A stretch of 62,788 nucleotides of DNA from Bacillus benzoevorans (GTDB lineage Bacteria > Bacillota > Bacilli > Bacillales > Cytobacillaceae). Below are positions 53,257 to 61,046 of this stretch, piece after piece. The stretch's first letter is position 1. The number at the start of each line of letters is the position of its first letter. A model generated the notes under the pieces. The model did no database searches, was not told where the DNA came from, and saw only the letters and a list, made by a program, of their open reading frames with translations. The DNA is taken from NCBI RefSeq assembly GCF_014207535.1, contig NZ_JACHGK010000018.1, positions 1 through 62,788 of the forward strand. The letters are read 5' to 3'. Position numbers and translations under genes: made by a program.

Positions 53257-54141
53257 ATGAATGCAATCGAAATCAGCCATCTGACAAAGAATTACGGCAA
53301 AGCAAGAGGGATTACCGACGTCAGCTTTACGGTTGAGGAGGGGGAGATTTTCGGTTTCATTGGTCCGAACGGTGCCGGCAAATCGACGCTGATTCGCACG
53401 CTGCTGTCGTTAATATACCCGACGAGCGGCAGCGCGAAGATTTTCGGCAAGGATTGCCTGAAACACGCGCCGGAAATCAAGAAGCAAATCGGCTATTTGC
53501 CATCAGAAGTGTTTTACTATGACAATATGAAGGTTATCGACCTATTAAAATATTCAGCTAGCTTTTATAAAAAAGACTGCAGTAAGCGGATCAAAGAATT
53601 GGCCGAGATCATGAATCTTGATTTAACGAAAAAAATCGATGACCTCTCGCTCGGCAATAAAAAGAAAGTCGGGATCGTGCAAGGTCTGCTCCATGAACCG
53701 AAGCTGATCATCCTCGATGAACCGACGAGCGGCTTAGACCCGCTGATGCAGCAAAAGTTTTTCGACCTGCTCAAGGAGGAAAATCAAAAGGGAGCGACGA
53801 TTCTGTTCTCATCCCATATTTTGACAGAGGTGCAAAGGCTGTGTAACCGTGTTGCCATTATTAAAGAAGGCCGGCTCGTGGCGGTGGAAAAAATCAGTAC
53901 GCTGCAGGAAACCAACTATAAAAAGTTCAAGGTCGAAACGAAAACGGCACTTGGCGCGTCTTACTTCCAGCTCGACGGCGTGACGAAATTAGAAGTGCAT
54001 GGCAGCACAGTCAGTTTCCTATTTAAAGGCAACATCAACACCGTTTTGCAACAGCTCGCGCAGATTGAACTGGTCAACCTATGGATTGAAGAACCCGACC
54101 TTGAGGAGATTTTCCTTCATTATTATGAAACGGAGGCGTAA
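53257..54141 (+). CDS. ABC transporter ATP-binding protein
   Basis: 294 residues. Walker A GPNGAGKST, Walker B LIILDEPTSGLDP, switch histidine in FSSHILTEVQ; the signature is LSLGN in place of LSGGQ. The C-terminal 80 residues resemble the DrrA/BcrA-type extension. ATG 53257 is 8 nt from AAGGGGG; ATG 53251 is too close. Exporter type, partner of the two permeases downstream; substrate unknown. Confidence 0.93.
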   Translation: MNAIEISHLTKNYGKARGITDVSFTVEEGEIFGFIGPNGAGKSTLIRTLLSLIYPTSGSAKIFGKDCLKHAPEIKKQIGYLPSEVFYYDNMKVIDLLKYSASFYKKDCSKRIKELAEIMNLDLTKKIDDLSLGNKKKVGIVQGLLHEPKLIILDEPTSGLDPLMQQKFFDLLKEENQKGATILFSSHILTEVQRLCNRVAIIKEGRLVAVEKISTLQETNYKKFKVETKTALGASYFQLDGVTKLEVHGSTVSFLFKGNINTVLQQLAQIELVNLWIEEPDLEEIFLHYYETEA

Positions 54142-54147
54142 AGGGCG

Positions 54148-54942
54148 ATGAACATTTATCTGCATGAATTAAAGGCTTATCGGAAATCAACGCTGATTTG
54201 GACGATTTCCTTAATTGCGATTGTGTCTCTTTATATGTCGTTTTACTCTGCATTCGCTGCGGATGCCGAGGCCTTTACGAAAATCATGGAGGGATATCCG
54301 GAAGCGGTGCGGCAGGCGTTGGGCGTCAATCTGGGTGCTTTTTTTACCATCCTCGGCTTTTATTGTTTCCCGTTAACCTTTGTGACGCTGTGCGGGGCGG
54401 TGCAGGCGATGAATCTCGGCACCTCCATTGTCAGCAAGGAGGTTCATGATAAAACAGCGGATTTTCTCTTAACGAAGCCGGTGACGCGGCAGAAGGTACT
54501 CACAGCGAAGTTCCTGGCTGCCCTTACATCGCTCGCCATCACGAACATTCTCTATTTGGCGGCAGCAAGCTTGGTACTGTTCCAGGTCAAGACGGATGAT
54601 TTTAGCTATAAAGTATTTCTGATGCTGTCACTCACGCTGTTTTTCGTGCAGCTGATCTTTTTGGCTATCGGGATTGTGATTTCTGTTTCTGTGCCGAAAG
54701 TGAAATCGGTATTGACGGTGTCACTGGCGACCGTCTTTGGTTTTTATTTTCTCGGCATGCTGAGTGATTCCGGGGAGTCCGCGAAACGCTATCTTTCGCC
54801 GTTTAAATACTTTGACACGAGCTTTATTTTGCAAAATAAAGCCTATGAAGGACCGTTTGTAATTGCAGGTGCGCTGATCATTGCGGGAGCTGTCGCGGCA
54901 AGTTTCATCGTCTATCTTAAACGGGATATCCATGCTGTGTAA
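54148..54942 (+). CDS. ABC-2 type permease
   Basis: 264 residues, six transmembrane helices; the N-terminus INIYLHELKAYRKSTLIW pattern and SKEVHDKTADFLLTKPVTR segment are typical of ABC-2 permeases in Bacillus antibiotic or lipid exporters. Starts 6 nt after the ATPase gene. Confidence 0.9.
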   Translation: MNIYLHELKAYRKSTLIWTISLIAIVSLYMSFYSAFAADAEAFTKIMEGYPEAVRQALGVNLGAFFTILGFYCFPLTFVTLCGAVQAMNLGTSIVSKEVHDKTADFLLTKPVTRQKVLTAKFLAALTSLAITNILYLAAASLVLFQVKTDDFSYKVFLMLSLTLFFVQLIFLAIGIVISVSVPKVKSVLTVSLATVFGFYFLGMLSDSGESAKRYLSPFKYFDTSFILQNKAYEGPFVIAGALIIAGAVAASFIVYLKRDIHAV

Positions 54943-54955
54943 GGGGGTGTGAATC

Positions 54956-55759
54956 ATGAATATTTTTCTAAAAGAATTAAAGTTTCAGCGGAAATCGCTG
55001 GTTCTGTGGTGCCTCGGCGTGATTCTGATGATCATCGCGGGGATGGCAAAGTTTGATGCCTATTCAGCGCAAGGGCAGTCGATAAATGAGCTCATCGGCG
55101 ATATCCCGAAATCGATCCGGATTGTCCTCGGCTTTGGCGAGGTCGATGTCTCGACAGTTGCCGGTTATTACACGATTCTCTATATTTATATGCTGTTAAT
55201 GGCGGCGATCCATGCCGCAATGCTCGGGGCGGCGATTATTGCCAAGGAGGAGCGCGACAAGACGTATGAGTTTCTGTTGGTGAAGCCAGTCTCACGCAAC
55301 ACCGTGGTCACGGCCAAATTAGCAGCGGCGCTGACCAATATCGTCATCTACAACGTGGTGAACCTCGTGTCGTTCATCGTGATCCTGGGAGGCTACAACA
55401 ATGAAGGTGCCGATATGAATGGAAAAATTGTCCTCACGCTTGTAGGAATGTTTATTTTACAGGTGCTGTTCATGGTTCTTGGCAGTGCTCTTGCGGCGGT
55501 AAAAAGAAAAGCCAAAAGCGCGGCATCCCTGGCGGCTGCGATCATGCTCCTCACCTACATGCTCTCGGTAGCCATCGACCTAAACGAGGGTCTTAAGGTG
55601 CTAAAATACGCAACGCCATTCAAATACTTTGAAGCAAAATATCTCATGTTCGGCAGCGGTCTAGACGTCGGCTATATCCTATTATCAGCTGTCCTCATCA
55701 CCGCCTTAACCATCATCACCTACAAAGCCTACAGCAAAAAAGACCTGCAGTCACACTGA
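54956..55759 (+). CDS. ABC-2 type permease
   Basis: 267 residues, six helices; paralogue of the preceding permease (shared AKEERDKTYEFLLVKPVSR segment). They should form a heterodimer with the ATPase. RBS AAGGGGGTG. A repeat (E7) starts at its stop codon. Confidence 0.9.
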   Translation: MNIFLKELKFQRKSLVLWCLGVILMIIAGMAKFDAYSAQGQSINELIGDIPKSIRIVLGFGEVDVSTVAGYYTILYIYMLLMAAIHAAMLGAAIIAKEERDKTYEFLLVKPVSRNTVVTAKLAAALTNIVIYNVVNLVSFIVILGGYNNEGADMNGKIVLTLVGMFILQVLFMVLGSALAAVKRKAKSAASLAAAIMLLTYMLSVAIDLNEGLKVLKYATPFKYFEAKYLMFGSGLDVGYILLSAVLITALTIITYKAYSKKDLQSH

Positions 55760-55800
55760 AACAAGGGGACGGTTCCTGCGTTTCCGTAATATCTTCCAAA
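55759..55800 (-). repeat. Dispersed palindromic repeat, copy E7 (reverse)
   Basis: AACAAGGGGACGGTTCCTGC then GTTTCCGTAATATCTTCC, the reverse complement of the right-half consensus. It begins at the stop codon of the permease gene and could act as its 3' hairpin. Confidence 0.72.
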
Positions 55801-55881
55801 TTTGGTGCAGGCTGGTCTGGAGAGAATGAATCCTTCTTTTTCGATCATACTAAGATACGAAAAAGGAGGGGGACGCGATCT

Positions 55882-56016
55882 ATGGATAAACGATATAACA
55901 CGAATGATGATGCAAGTGCAGAGTTGAAGAAGGCCCTTAGCAAAAGTACACCGCGAAAATATCCGAATATGAGCGATGCGGAGATGCAGTTGAAGATTCA
56001 AGGGAAGAAAAGTTAA
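55882..56016 (+). CDS. Small basic protein
   Basis: 44 residues, DKRYNTNDDASAELKKALSK and a C-terminus ending QGKKS; hydrophilic and mostly helical. A strong AAAGGAGGGGG site precedes the ATG and a terminator follows 14 nt after the stop, so it is a likely real gene. No family recognised. Confidence 0.7.
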   Translation: MDKRYNTNDDASAELKKALSKSTPRKYPNMSDAEMQLKIQGKKS

Positions 56017-56030
56017 TCGGGTGCTTGCCA

Positions 56031-56064
56031 GGCACTATCCAGAAAACTGGATGGTGCCTTTCTA
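56031..56064 (+). terminator. Terminator after small gene
   Basis: GGCACTATCCAG pairs with CTGGATGGTGCC (one mismatch), followed by TTTCT. Confidence 0.75.
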
Positions 56065-56095
56065 TCTGTACAAGACTTGCTCATTTCATCAGGTC

Positions 56096-56602
56096 CTATT
56101 TCATATCATCTAAATTCACATTAAAGATACTCAATAGGGACAGGATAATGATGAGCGATAATACCCATGCCGCCAGGGGTTTTTTATAATGGATAGGCAA
56201 TAGGAGGAAAATGATAACGGTAAATAGAATAGACCAGCTAAAATTCCAGCCATTATGGTAAGTAATAAAACCGAATTCATGGTTAATAAATTCAGCCAGC
56301 GAAAAAATGCCCAACCATAATAAAAACCATAACGAACGTTTTCTCCATCCTTCGGGAAAGCGTCCTAAATAGATTAATACGGTGGCAGAATAAGTCACGG
56401 CCATCGATAAAAGGGTAATCGTTGTATGGTTTGGCAAAATGAGATCATGAAATAACCACATGGATTTATTATAGAGCAGGAAGTCATATAATAGATCTCC
56501 AATAATAAGGAAGAGGATGGTCGGATAATACTGGTGCCAGTTCCGCCAATCCCCCCATTTACAGCCTGCTATTAAAAAAAGTAAATTAATGAAAATATAC
56601 AT
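56096..56602 (-). CDS. CBO0543 family membrane protein
   Basis: 168 residues, five transmembrane helices; MYIFINLLFLIAGCKWGDWR, WHQYYPTILFLIIGDLLYDF and INHEFGFITYHNGWNFSWS match the CBO0543 family in spore-formers, function unknown. The start at 56602 follows GAAGGTGAT; an ATG 57 nt upstream lacks a site. Confidence 0.8.
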   Translation of the reverse strand: MYIFINLLFLIAGCKWGDWRNWHQYYPTILFLIIGDLLYDFLLYNKSMWLFHDLILPNHTTITLLSMAVTYSATVLIYLGRFPEGWRKRSLWFLLWLGIFSLAEFINHEFGFITYHNGWNFSWSILFTVIIFLLLPIHYKKPLAAWVLSLIIILSLLSIFNVNLDDMK

Positions 56603-56665
56603 AATATCACCTTCGGGACGAATATTGTTATTCTTCCCAAAAAGGGGATAAAATATCAATTTAAA

Positions 56666-56770
56666 TAAACGCGGAGACGCTTCTCGCGTTTCCCGATTTT
56701 ATTCCCGTAATGGTATGTATAGGTATTCTTGTAAAATAATATGAAAACGGTAGAGCCGTCCCCGTGTTTC
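56666..56770 (+). repeat. Dispersed palindromic repeat, composite copy E4
   Basis: Left half AAACGCGGAGACGCTTCTCG then CGTTTCCCG; right half GAAAACGGTAGAGCCGTCCC then CGTGTTTC. It lies between two divergently transcribed genes. Confidence 0.76.
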
Positions 56771-56838
56771 ACTTGTTTCATCAGCCGCGCAAAAGGGATA
56801 GAATAGAGAAAATAGGAACACGAAAGGATGAATCGATC

Positions 56839-57198
56839 ATGGAAAAGATTATGTTTATTGAAACAGGAATGGGTATCGATGTGCACGGGCAAAATATCAC
56901 GAAAGCCGCCATCCGGGCGGTACAAAATGCGATCCACTTTAATTCGATGCCGGGACTAGCCTCTGTGCTGCCTGATAACGATTTTAATAATATGAAAGTG
57001 AATGTCAAACTGGCGTTACCTGCGGAAAAGGAAAATCTTGATATCGCTGCGGTAAAAGCCGTCCTGCCATTTGGGACCGTAACCGTCGAAGTGATGGACG
57101 GCGGGATGCTGACAACAAGCGGGGTAGTGTTAGCGGAAAAAGGCGATAAGAACGATTTGATGTACATTGTCGTCGCATCAGTCGAAGTCGGCTATTAA
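56839..57198 (+). CDS. Lin0512 family protein
   Basis: 119 residues; MFIETGMGIDVHGQNITKAA and NVKLALPAEKENLDI match the Lin0512 family (PF09585), small soluble proteins of unknown function, some near cyclic ring-forming enzymes. The start at 56839 follows AAAGGATG; an in-frame start at 56764 lies in the repeat. Confidence 0.85.
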   Translation: MEKIMFIETGMGIDVHGQNITKAAIRAVQNAIHFNSMPGLASVLPDNDFNNMKVNVKLALPAEKENLDIAAVKAVLPFGTVTVEVMDGGMLTTSGVVLAEKGDKNDLMYIVVASVEVGY

Positions 57199-57204
57199 TA
57201 GAAA

Positions 57205-57388
57205 GGCTGTGTTAAAGGTCAATGTTGACTTTTTGTCCCTTGTTAATTGGAGTGGAAGGCACGAAGACTCCCGCTCAGAGAAGAGACAGACGAGACCCCG
57301 CAGACACGAAGTGTCGAGGAGGCTCGTCGGTCGCCCGCAGAACCGTGCGTGCCTGGAACGGAAATCAACAATCAAGTTTAACAGAGCC
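57205..57388 (+). repeat. Structured ~180-nt repeat, copy 2
   Basis: Same element as 43945-44120, with outer ends GGCTGTGTTAAA and TTTAACAGAGCC forming a 12-bp inverted repeat (one mismatch). The CTCCCGCGGGAG palindrome is mutated and the 10-bp stem has one mismatch, so this copy is less intact. Confidence 0.8.
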
Positions 57389-57393
57389 AATAG

Positions 57394-57422
57394 AAAAAGG
57401 ACGGCACGCCGCCGTCCTTTTT
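57394..57422. terminator. Bidirectional terminator
   Basis: AAAAAGGACGGC pairs perfectly with GCCGTCCTTTTT, 5-nt loop, between convergent Lin0512 and sip genes. Confidence 0.93.
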
Positions 57423-57430
57423 CAATATCA

Positions 57431-57985
57431 TTATTTCACAATCTTCATATCCTCTAAAGGCCAGTAAATCACATTGGTATTGCCTACTACTTTGTCTAAC
57501 GGGACCACTCCAATATGACGGCTGTCTTTGCTGTTTCTTCTGTTATCTCCCATGACAAAAATGGTATTTTTAGGCACTGTTTCATAGCCCCAAAGCTCCT
57601 TTAAGGTAAAATCTTCTGTGAGGAGGGCATCTTTACCGTACAATGCTTTCATTTCCTTTTTGCTTTCGTCTAAATACTTTTCCGCATACGCTTTATCATT
57701 GATATAAAGAACATCATTTTTGTATTCAATTTTATCGCCGGGCAGTCCGATGACCCGTTTAATATAGTCATTATATTCATCGGCATGAAAAACAACAATA
57801 TCAAACCGATCCGGAGTGCCAAATTTAGAAACAACCATCCGGTCTTCATTATGCAAAGTGGGTATCATCGATTCCCCATCTACAACAATCGGTGTAAATA
57901 AAAATGTACGAATCCCTACAGCTATCAAAATAGCAACTAGAATTGCCTTTGTCCATTCAAAAAACTCATTTTTCCTTTTTGTCAT
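57431..57985 (-). CDS. Type I signal peptidase
   Basis: 184 residues. One N-terminal transmembrane helix (about 12-30), nucleophile S39 in VDGESMIPTL, general base K76 in YIKRVIGLPGD and GDNRRNSKDSR. Cleaves signal peptides of secreted proteins, such as the subtilase here. ATG 57985 has AAGGG at proper spacing; ATG 57994 abuts it. SipS/SipT type; several paralogues are usual in Bacillus. Confidence 0.95.
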   Translation of the reverse strand: MTKRKNEFFEWTKAILVAILIAVGIRTFLFTPIVVDGESMIPTLHNEDRMVVSKFGTPDRFDIVVFHADEYNDYIKRVIGLPGDKIEYKNDVLYINDKAYAEKYLDESKKEMKALYGKDALLTEDFTLKELWGYETVPKNTIFVMGDNRRNSKDSRHIGVVPLDKVVGNTNVIYWPLEDMKIVK

Positions 57986-58054
57986 AATGTTCATCCCTTA
58001 GCATTTAGTAATTCTATTTTACAGATATCCCGCGAAAAAGAAAAATAGTTTATC

Positions 58055-58086
58055 GAAACGCGGGGACGGTTCTCGCGTTTTGTTTT
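58055..58086 (+). repeat. Dispersed palindromic repeat, left half E8a
   Basis: GAAACGCGGGGACGGTTCTC then GCGTTTTG, a clear left half. Its matching right half (E8b) is 250 nt downstream, with a promoter and possible short gene between. Confidence 0.75.
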
Positions 58087-58107
58087 CGACAAAATTCGAC
58101 AAAAGCA

Positions 58108-58137
58108 AATAGTCATCGCGGTATTTTCTGCTATAAT
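58108..58137 (+). promoter_or_regulatory. Extended -10 promoter inside split repeat
   Basis: TGCTATAAT at 58129-58137, weak -35. An AGAGGAGC ribosome site follows about 22 nt later, before ATGATCATATGA. Confidence 0.5.
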
Positions 58138-58197
58138 ACTAGTATTCCATCCCATCTAAGAGGAGCTTAAATGATCATATGAATCAGGAATTTCTTT

Positions 58198-58323
58198 ATG
58201 TTATTTTTCCCAAGAAGGCTTAAGTCTGAAGCCAAGAGAAATTTTGAAAAAGCTCGGGAAGTCTGTGCCGTTAATGACTTACATCCTCGCGAGTATATTG
58301 AATTTCACCCACATCCTTTCTAA
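58198..58323 (+). CDS. Possible short ORF or gene remnant
   Basis: 41 codons: LFFPRRLKSEAKRNFEKARE then CAVNDLHPREYIEFHPHPF. Composition is protein-like, but there is no proper RBS (the nearest is 30 nt upstream) and no known family. It could be the remnant of a gene whose start lay nearer 58171-58180. Confidence 0.3.
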   Translation: MLFFPRRLKSEAKRNFEKAREVCAVNDLHPREYIEFHPHPF

Positions 58324-58333
58324 TTGGTAAAAT

Positions 58334-58365
58334 CTAGGGAAACGTGAAAACCGTCCCCATGTTTC
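58334..58365 (+). repeat. Dispersed palindromic repeat, right half E8b
   Basis: CTAGGGAAACGTGAAAACCG then TCCCCATGTTTC, a right half in the expected orientation relative to E8a. Confidence 0.72.
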
Positions 58366-58435
58366 TGATGAAAAAAAGTTTGTTTTATAGGAAAAAGTTC
58401 ACAGTTTCCACACAAATTTATGATTTAATTTTAAC

Positions 58436-58454
58436 GATAACGATTCTCATTTCT
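58436..58454 (+). promoter_or_regulatory. Fur-box-like palindrome
   Basis: GATAACGATTCTCATTTCT resembles the Fur family box GATAATGATTATCATTATC. It lies 32 nt upstream of the promoter -35 of the copper gene, so it does not overlap it; its role is open. Confidence 0.45.
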
Positions 58455-58485
58455 AATGATGTTTTTCTGCCATGTTAGAGTATGT

Positions 58486-58513
58486 TTGAATGGTTAACAT
58501 TTTGCGCTACAAT
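58486..58513 (+). promoter_or_regulatory. Candidate promoter of ycnJ
   Basis: TTGAAT, 16-nt spacer, TACAAT, ending 29 nt before the chosen start. Confidence 0.5.
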
Positions 58514-58542
58514 GGTGAAAAATGAATAAGGCAGGTGATAGA

Positions 58543-60153
58543 TTGTTCGCGAAGGAAAGACGGAAGAGGATGAAGGAACGCATAGTTCAGTACAGAAAGA
58601 TACCGCTGCTGTGTTTGAGTTTCCTTTTTCTCATGATTCCGCACGAAGTTTTTGCTCATGCACAGCTGGAAAAGGCTGAGCCGGCACCGGACAGCACCTT
58701 AACGGCTCTCCCTGAGGAAATTGTTCTGACGTTTAATGAAAGATTGGAAAAGGAACTTTTTTCGATAAAGGTATTCAATGAAGCGGGTGAGCAGGTAAGT
58801 AAAAGCGAAACAGAGATGAGCAAAGACCAGAAAACGATCACGCAGGATTTACCATCGCTTCCAGAAGGAAACTACGCTATATCTTATAGTGTCTTATCAG
58901 CAGATGGTCATCCTATCAAAGGTTCGTACGTTGTCTCGATTGGGGAAAAAACGGCTCCCAGAAGTGAGATGAACCAGTTACATAACGAGGAAAATCCATC
59001 CTTACTGTCCAGCATGATTCAGTCTGTGAGCAGAATTCTGTATTATCTGGCATTGCTCCTGACTGCCGGCTGGATGATATGGGGCACCGTAAATAAAATA
59101 GAACACGGCGAAATGAGGGCAGCTTTTAGACAGAAGGCACGTTATTTGCAAGCTGCGCTGTTGATCACAACGATTGGCATGGGATATTTCCAATTCGCAG
59201 AATTACTCAACAGCTGGAGTGCAGATGAAATTTGGCCGCTTTTAACAGGTACTGCCCTTGGCATATCCTGGCTCCTATCCATGGTGTTGTCTATTTTAGG
59301 TTTTGCGCTGTTACTCCGTTTTACATGGCTGGATCGATTGTGGGTCTTCGTGATTCTCACAGTAAAGAGTATCAACGGACATGCGATGGCATTTGACCCG
59401 CCAATTCTCACTATTGCCATCGATGTACTTCATTTATTCGCAGCGTCCATATGGGCGGGAGGGTTATTCTATATCTTCGCTTTTTGGAAAAAACAGCGGG
59501 AACATGTCAGACAATTCCTCCCGGCTTTTTCACAGGCGGCATTCATAAGTATTCTGGTTTTAATGGGAACTGGAGCTGCTTCGACGTTTCTGTTTTTGCC
59601 GCAAATCGGCTATTTGTTCGATACAAAATGGGGCATCCTGTTATTAATCAAAGCGGCCATTGTTTTATTGGTCACCGTAACGGGTGGGATATTACGCTAT
59701 TCATGGAAAAAAAGGTCAGAACATGCAATCGGCAGGCTGCTGAAAATTGATTTTAGCCTGATGCTCGTTATTGTCGGGATTGTAGGCGTCTTTACACACT
59801 TAAGCCCGCTCCCGCAAAATGAACCGCTGGAGTGGCATGAACAAGAAAAACACCTTGAATTCACGACATCAATTTTTCCCAAAGCACCGGGAAGCAATCA
59901 TTTCATGGTTGAAGCCGGCTCGCTTCAAGAGGGAATAGAGATTAAAAACGTTGAACTATTTTTAAAATACCAAGACAATCCTGATGTCGCGCCGATTCAA
60001 GTACCTTTTTCCCAAGCGGAGCAGTCCGGGAAGGTTCATTATATGATCGATGGTCAATATCTTCCATTTGCCGGCAATTGGACAGCCGAGCTGCGAATAT
60101 TAGATTCAGAGGATAATGAGGGCGTATTCAGCACGGAGTTTATGGTTTACTAA
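58543..60153 (+). CDS. ycnJ: Copper resistance protein, CopC-CopD fusion (YcnJ)
   Basis: 536 residues from a TTG with AGGTGAT spacing; ATG 58522 or 58570 are alternatives. Signal peptide, then the CopC domain starting at the mature His (AHAQLEKAEPAPDS, LTFNERLEKELFSIKVF, LSADGHPIKGSY), then eight or so helices of CopD and a C-terminal extracytoplasmic domain. Imports copper in B. subtilis. Paired with YcnI downstream; the YcnK regulator is absent. Confidence 0.9.
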   Translation: MFAKERRKRMKERIVQYRKIPLLCLSFLFLMIPHEVFAHAQLEKAEPAPDSTLTALPEEIVLTFNERLEKELFSIKVFNEAGEQVSKSETEMSKDQKTITQDLPSLPEGNYAISYSVLSADGHPIKGSYVVSIGEKTAPRSEMNQLHNEENPSLLSSMIQSVSRILYYLALLLTAGWMIWGTVNKIEHGEMRAAFRQKARYLQAALLITTIGMGYFQFAELLNSWSADEIWPLLTGTALGISWLLSMVLSILGFALLLRFTWLDRLWVFVILTVKSINGHAMAFDPPILTIAIDVLHLFAASIWAGGLFYIFAFWKKQREHVRQFLPAFSQAAFISILVLMGTGAASTFLFLPQIGYLFDTKWGILLLIKAAIVLLVTVTGGILRYSWKKRSEHAIGRLLKIDFSLMLVIVGIVGVFTHLSPLPQNEPLEWHEQEKHLEFTTSIFPKAPGSNHFMVEAGSLQEGIEIKNVELFLKYQDNPDVAPIQVPFSQAEQSGKVHYMIDGQYLPFAGNWTAELRILDSEDNEGVFSTEFMVY

Positions 60154-60254
60154 AAGATGGCATGGTGAAAAAGTGTCTGTTGGGTGTGCGGTAAGATTTT
60201 TGCTCAATAGGAATGTATGAATCAAGTCAAATATAGAACGATTGGGGATGTACA

Positions 60255-60917
60255 ATGAAAAAGTTAGTATCTTTAACCATATCGATGATCGCTGCGATTA
60301 CTCTTTTTGCAGGCGGAGCAAGTGCTCATGTCACCGTTCAGCCACAGGAAACATTACAAGGAAAATACGAAGTGTTCACACTGCGGGTGCCATCGGAAAA
60401 CGAGGCGGCTCCGACAACAAAAGTCGAAGTGAAGTTCCCTGAAGAAGTGAATATTACTCGTGTTGAGCCGAAACCAGGCTGGACATACGAAGTGCAAAAG
60501 GATGATACGGGGAAATTGACGAGCATAACATGGACGACAGAAGGAAACGGCCTGTCGGCAACTGAATTCGGTCAGTTTCTTTTTCAAGGAAAAGTGGGCG
60601 ATGATGCCACAGAACTCGTGTGGAAAGCGTATCAAACCTACGGCGATGGAAGTGTAGTGGAATGGGTTGGTGCTGCAGACTCTGAAAAACCGGCTTCTGT
60701 CACCGTTGTAAACCCGGCCGATGCCTCAGTCTCACATGGACATGACAGCGGAGATACAAAAGCTGATACGGCGGCAGAGGACGAAGGAACTGCTGTAGAG
60801 CACACAGCTGCGGCTGAAACAGCATCAAGCACAAGCAATGCCCCGCTCTACCTATCCATTGCCGCTTTAATTGCAGGATTACTAGCATTAGTGATTTCCC
60901 TTAGAAAAAGAAGATAA
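60255..60917 (+). CDS. ycnI: YcnI family copper-binding protein (DUF1775)
   Basis: 220 residues. Signal peptide about 1-24, then mature N-terminus HVTVQPQETLQG: the exposed His and a conserved Trp (GWTY) form the copper site in YcnI. The C-terminus is an Ala/Thr/Glu-rich linker and a membrane anchor (LYLSIAALIAGLLALVISL) with RKRR. Hands copper to YcnJ, as in B. subtilis. RBS GGGGATG is weak. Confidence 0.92.
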   Translation: MKKLVSLTISMIAAITLFAGGASAHVTVQPQETLQGKYEVFTLRVPSENEAAPTTKVEVKFPEEVNITRVEPKPGWTYEVQKDDTGKLTSITWTTEGNGLSATEFGQFLFQGKVGDDATELVWKAYQTYGDGSVVEWVGAADSEKPASVTVVNPADASVSHGHDSGDTKADTAAEDEGTAVEHTAAAETASSTSNAPLYLSIAALIAGLLALVISLRKRR

Positions 60918-60949
60918 AACAGGGGGAAGGTTCTTGCGTTTCTATTTTG
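60917..60949 (-). repeat. Dispersed palindromic repeat, copy E9 (reverse)
   Basis: AAACAGGGGGAAGGTTCTTG then CGTTTCTATTTT, starting at the last base of the ycnI stop codon. Reverse orientation half copy. Confidence 0.65.
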
Positions 60950-61007
60950 ATCTAATTCGGGGCTGCCACAGTTACCTGTCGAATTTACGGCCTCTCGGAT
61001 TCAAACA

Positions 61008-61037
61008 AAAACCACTCGGTTCTGTACCGGGTGGTTT
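61008..61037. terminator. Bidirectional terminator
   Basis: AAACCACTCGGT pairs with ACCGGGTGGTTT between convergent ycnI and the DUF1646 gene. Confidence 0.88.
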
Positions 61038-61046
61038 TGTTTGGCT

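Noticed and set aside
57167..57467. Plus-strand frames across the second ~180-nt repeat
   Set aside because: They arise from the structured repeat, which shows base-paired stems, not coding pattern.
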